Origin: SSC4 sp964642445
GTDB lineage: Bacteria > Chloroflexota > Anaerolineae > SSC4 > Amarolineaceae
Length of the DNA stretch: 24,648 nucleotides
Direction: 5' to 3'
Assembly (NCBI GenBank): GCA_964642445.1
Contig: CAZXQZ010000043.1
Coordinates: forward strand, 1-24,648
The notes under the pieces: generated by a model
What the model was told of the DNA's origin: nothing
The model's database searches: none
The model's input: only the letters and a program-made list of their open reading frames with translations
Part shown: piece by piece, positions 24,112 to 24,648 of the stretch
Position numbering within the stretch: the first letter of the stretch is position 1
Layout: the number at the start of each line of letters is the position of its first letter
Made by a program: the position numbers and the translations under genes

Positions 24112-24131
24112 AAAGACTTCGGGAAGTCTTT
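24112..24131. other. Short perfect hairpin just after the glpK stop
   Basis: AAAGACTT (24112-24119) and AAGTCTTT (24124-24131) flank the tetraloop CGGG. It begins 2 nt after the glpK stop codon in the direction of transcription. It may protect the mRNA 3' end or assist the stronger terminator at 24039-24080. Confidence 0.5.
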
Positions 24132-24133
24132 GT

Positions 24134-24648
24134 TTAGCTAACCCAGTCGAAGGTGCGGGTCACGGCCTTCTTCCAGTCGGCATAGATGTTTGCCCGGTGA
24201 TCGGCATCCATCTTGGGATCCCACTCTTTATCCTTGCCCCAGTTGGCGCGCAGGTCTTCGACCTGGGCCCAGAAGCCAACGGCCAGGCCGGCGGCGTAGG
24301 CTGCACCCAGCGCGGTAGTCTCGGCAACGGTGGGGCGGATGACCGGCACACCCAGGACGTCGGCCTGGAACTGCATGAGCAGCTCGTTGTAGACCATGCC
24401 ACCATCGACCTTGAGGGCGGTCAGGGCCACGCCGGAGTCGGCGTTCATGGCATCGAGCACCTCACGCGTCTGGAAGGCGGTAGCCTCCAGGGCGGCGCGG
24501 GCGAAGTGACCCTTGTTGACGTAGCGGGTCATGCCGACGATTGCGCCGCGGGCGTCGCTGCGCCAGTACGGTGCGAAGAGGCCGGAGAAGGCGGGCACGA
24601 AGTAGATACCGCCGTTGTCTTCCACGGTGGCGGCCAGGGCTTCGACAT
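24134..24648 (-). CDS. glpK: Glycerol kinase, C-terminal part (runs off the window)
   Basis: FGGY-family kinase that phosphorylates glycerol to sn-glycerol-3-phosphate with ATP. Only the last about 171 residues are in the window; the gene continues beyond 24648. Diagnostic segments are FVPAFSGLFAPYWRSDARG (the glycerol kinase loop), LKVDGGM (ATP-binding region) and TALGAAYAAGLAVGFW near the C-terminus. The TAA stop is at 24134-24136. The product supplies the substrate of the adjacent GlpABC complex. The terminator at 24039-24080 indicates that it is transcribed separately from, or only partly through into, glpABC. Confidence 0.95.
   Translation of the reverse strand, partial: VEALAATVEDNGGIYFVPAFSGLFAPYWRSDARGAIVGMTRYVNKGHFARAALEATAFQTREVLDAMNADSGVALTALKVDGGMVYNELLMQFQADVLGVPVIRPTVAETTALGAAYAAGLAVGFWAQVEDLRANWGKDKEWDPKMDADHRANIYADWKKAVTRTFDWVS

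Noticed and set aside
1..24648. tRNA, rRNA, transposase genes or CRISPR arrays
   Set aside because: I looked for cloverleaf-like stretches, regular repeat-spacer spacing and transposase motifs and saw none; absence is by eye only.

Overview
The window looks like the replication-origin neighbourhood of a GC-rich bacterium. The gene families fit Chloroflexota (Anaerolineae/Caldilineae-like) best, but this is an inference from gene content and style, with no rRNA or phylogenetic marker to confirm it. Three parts can be distinguished: an origin/replication-repair block (1-12377), a short mixed stretch (12389-15560), and a glycerol / glycerol-3-phosphate block on the minus strand (15545-24648).

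Origin and replication-repair block. dnaA (280-1695, minus) and dnaN (2391-3584, plus) are divergent rather than co-directional and are separated by about 0.7 kb of comparatively AT-rich DNA with a convincing dnaN promoter. The recognisable DnaA boxes are not between the two genes. They lie beyond the 3' end of dnaA (164-214), next to an AT-rich stretch and a bidirectional hairpin terminator. dnaN heads a tightly packed operon whose genes overlap or nearly touch: dnaN, an AddB-like helicase-fold ATPase without a nuclease domain, a complete UvrD/AddA-type SF1 helicase without a nuclease domain, a free-standing PD-(D/E)XK nuclease with an AddB/Cas4-type Fe-S cysteine set, a RecJ-type DHH exonuclease with a C-terminal winged helix, a CDP-alcohol phosphatidyltransferase-like membrane protein and a DUF1294 membrane protein. 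The three middle genes together carry the parts of an AddAB double-strand-break resection enzyme, distributed over separate polypeptides and translationally coupled to the sliding clamp and RecJ. This is the most interesting system in the window.

Mixed stretch. A long imperfect hairpin ends the repair operon. It is followed by an MFS exporter (plus), a GNAT-fold protein (minus) and a 5'-truncated fragment of a sodium-pumping decarboxylase beta subunit (plus). That fragment runs into a pair of facing G-rich/C-rich tracts which contain the stop codons of both convergent genes and could form G-quadruplexes on either strand.

Glycerol block (all minus, read from high to low coordinates). It begins with the C-terminal end of glycerol kinase glpK, then a Rho-independent terminator and a large palindrome upstream of glpA. 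glpA, glpB and glpC (anaerobic glycerol-3-phosphate dehydrogenase) follow, then a small SAM methyltransferase with a cysteine-rich tail. A perfect 30-bp inverted repeat separates these from a DJ-1/PfpI-family protein and a DhaM-type EIIA-HPr-EI phosphotransferase fusion. Together they indicate glycerol phosphorylation, oxidation of glycerol-3-phosphate to dihydroxyacetone phosphate with electrons passed to the membrane through GlpC, and PEP-driven phosphorylation of dihydroxyacetone. The DhaK/DhaL partners are not in this window.
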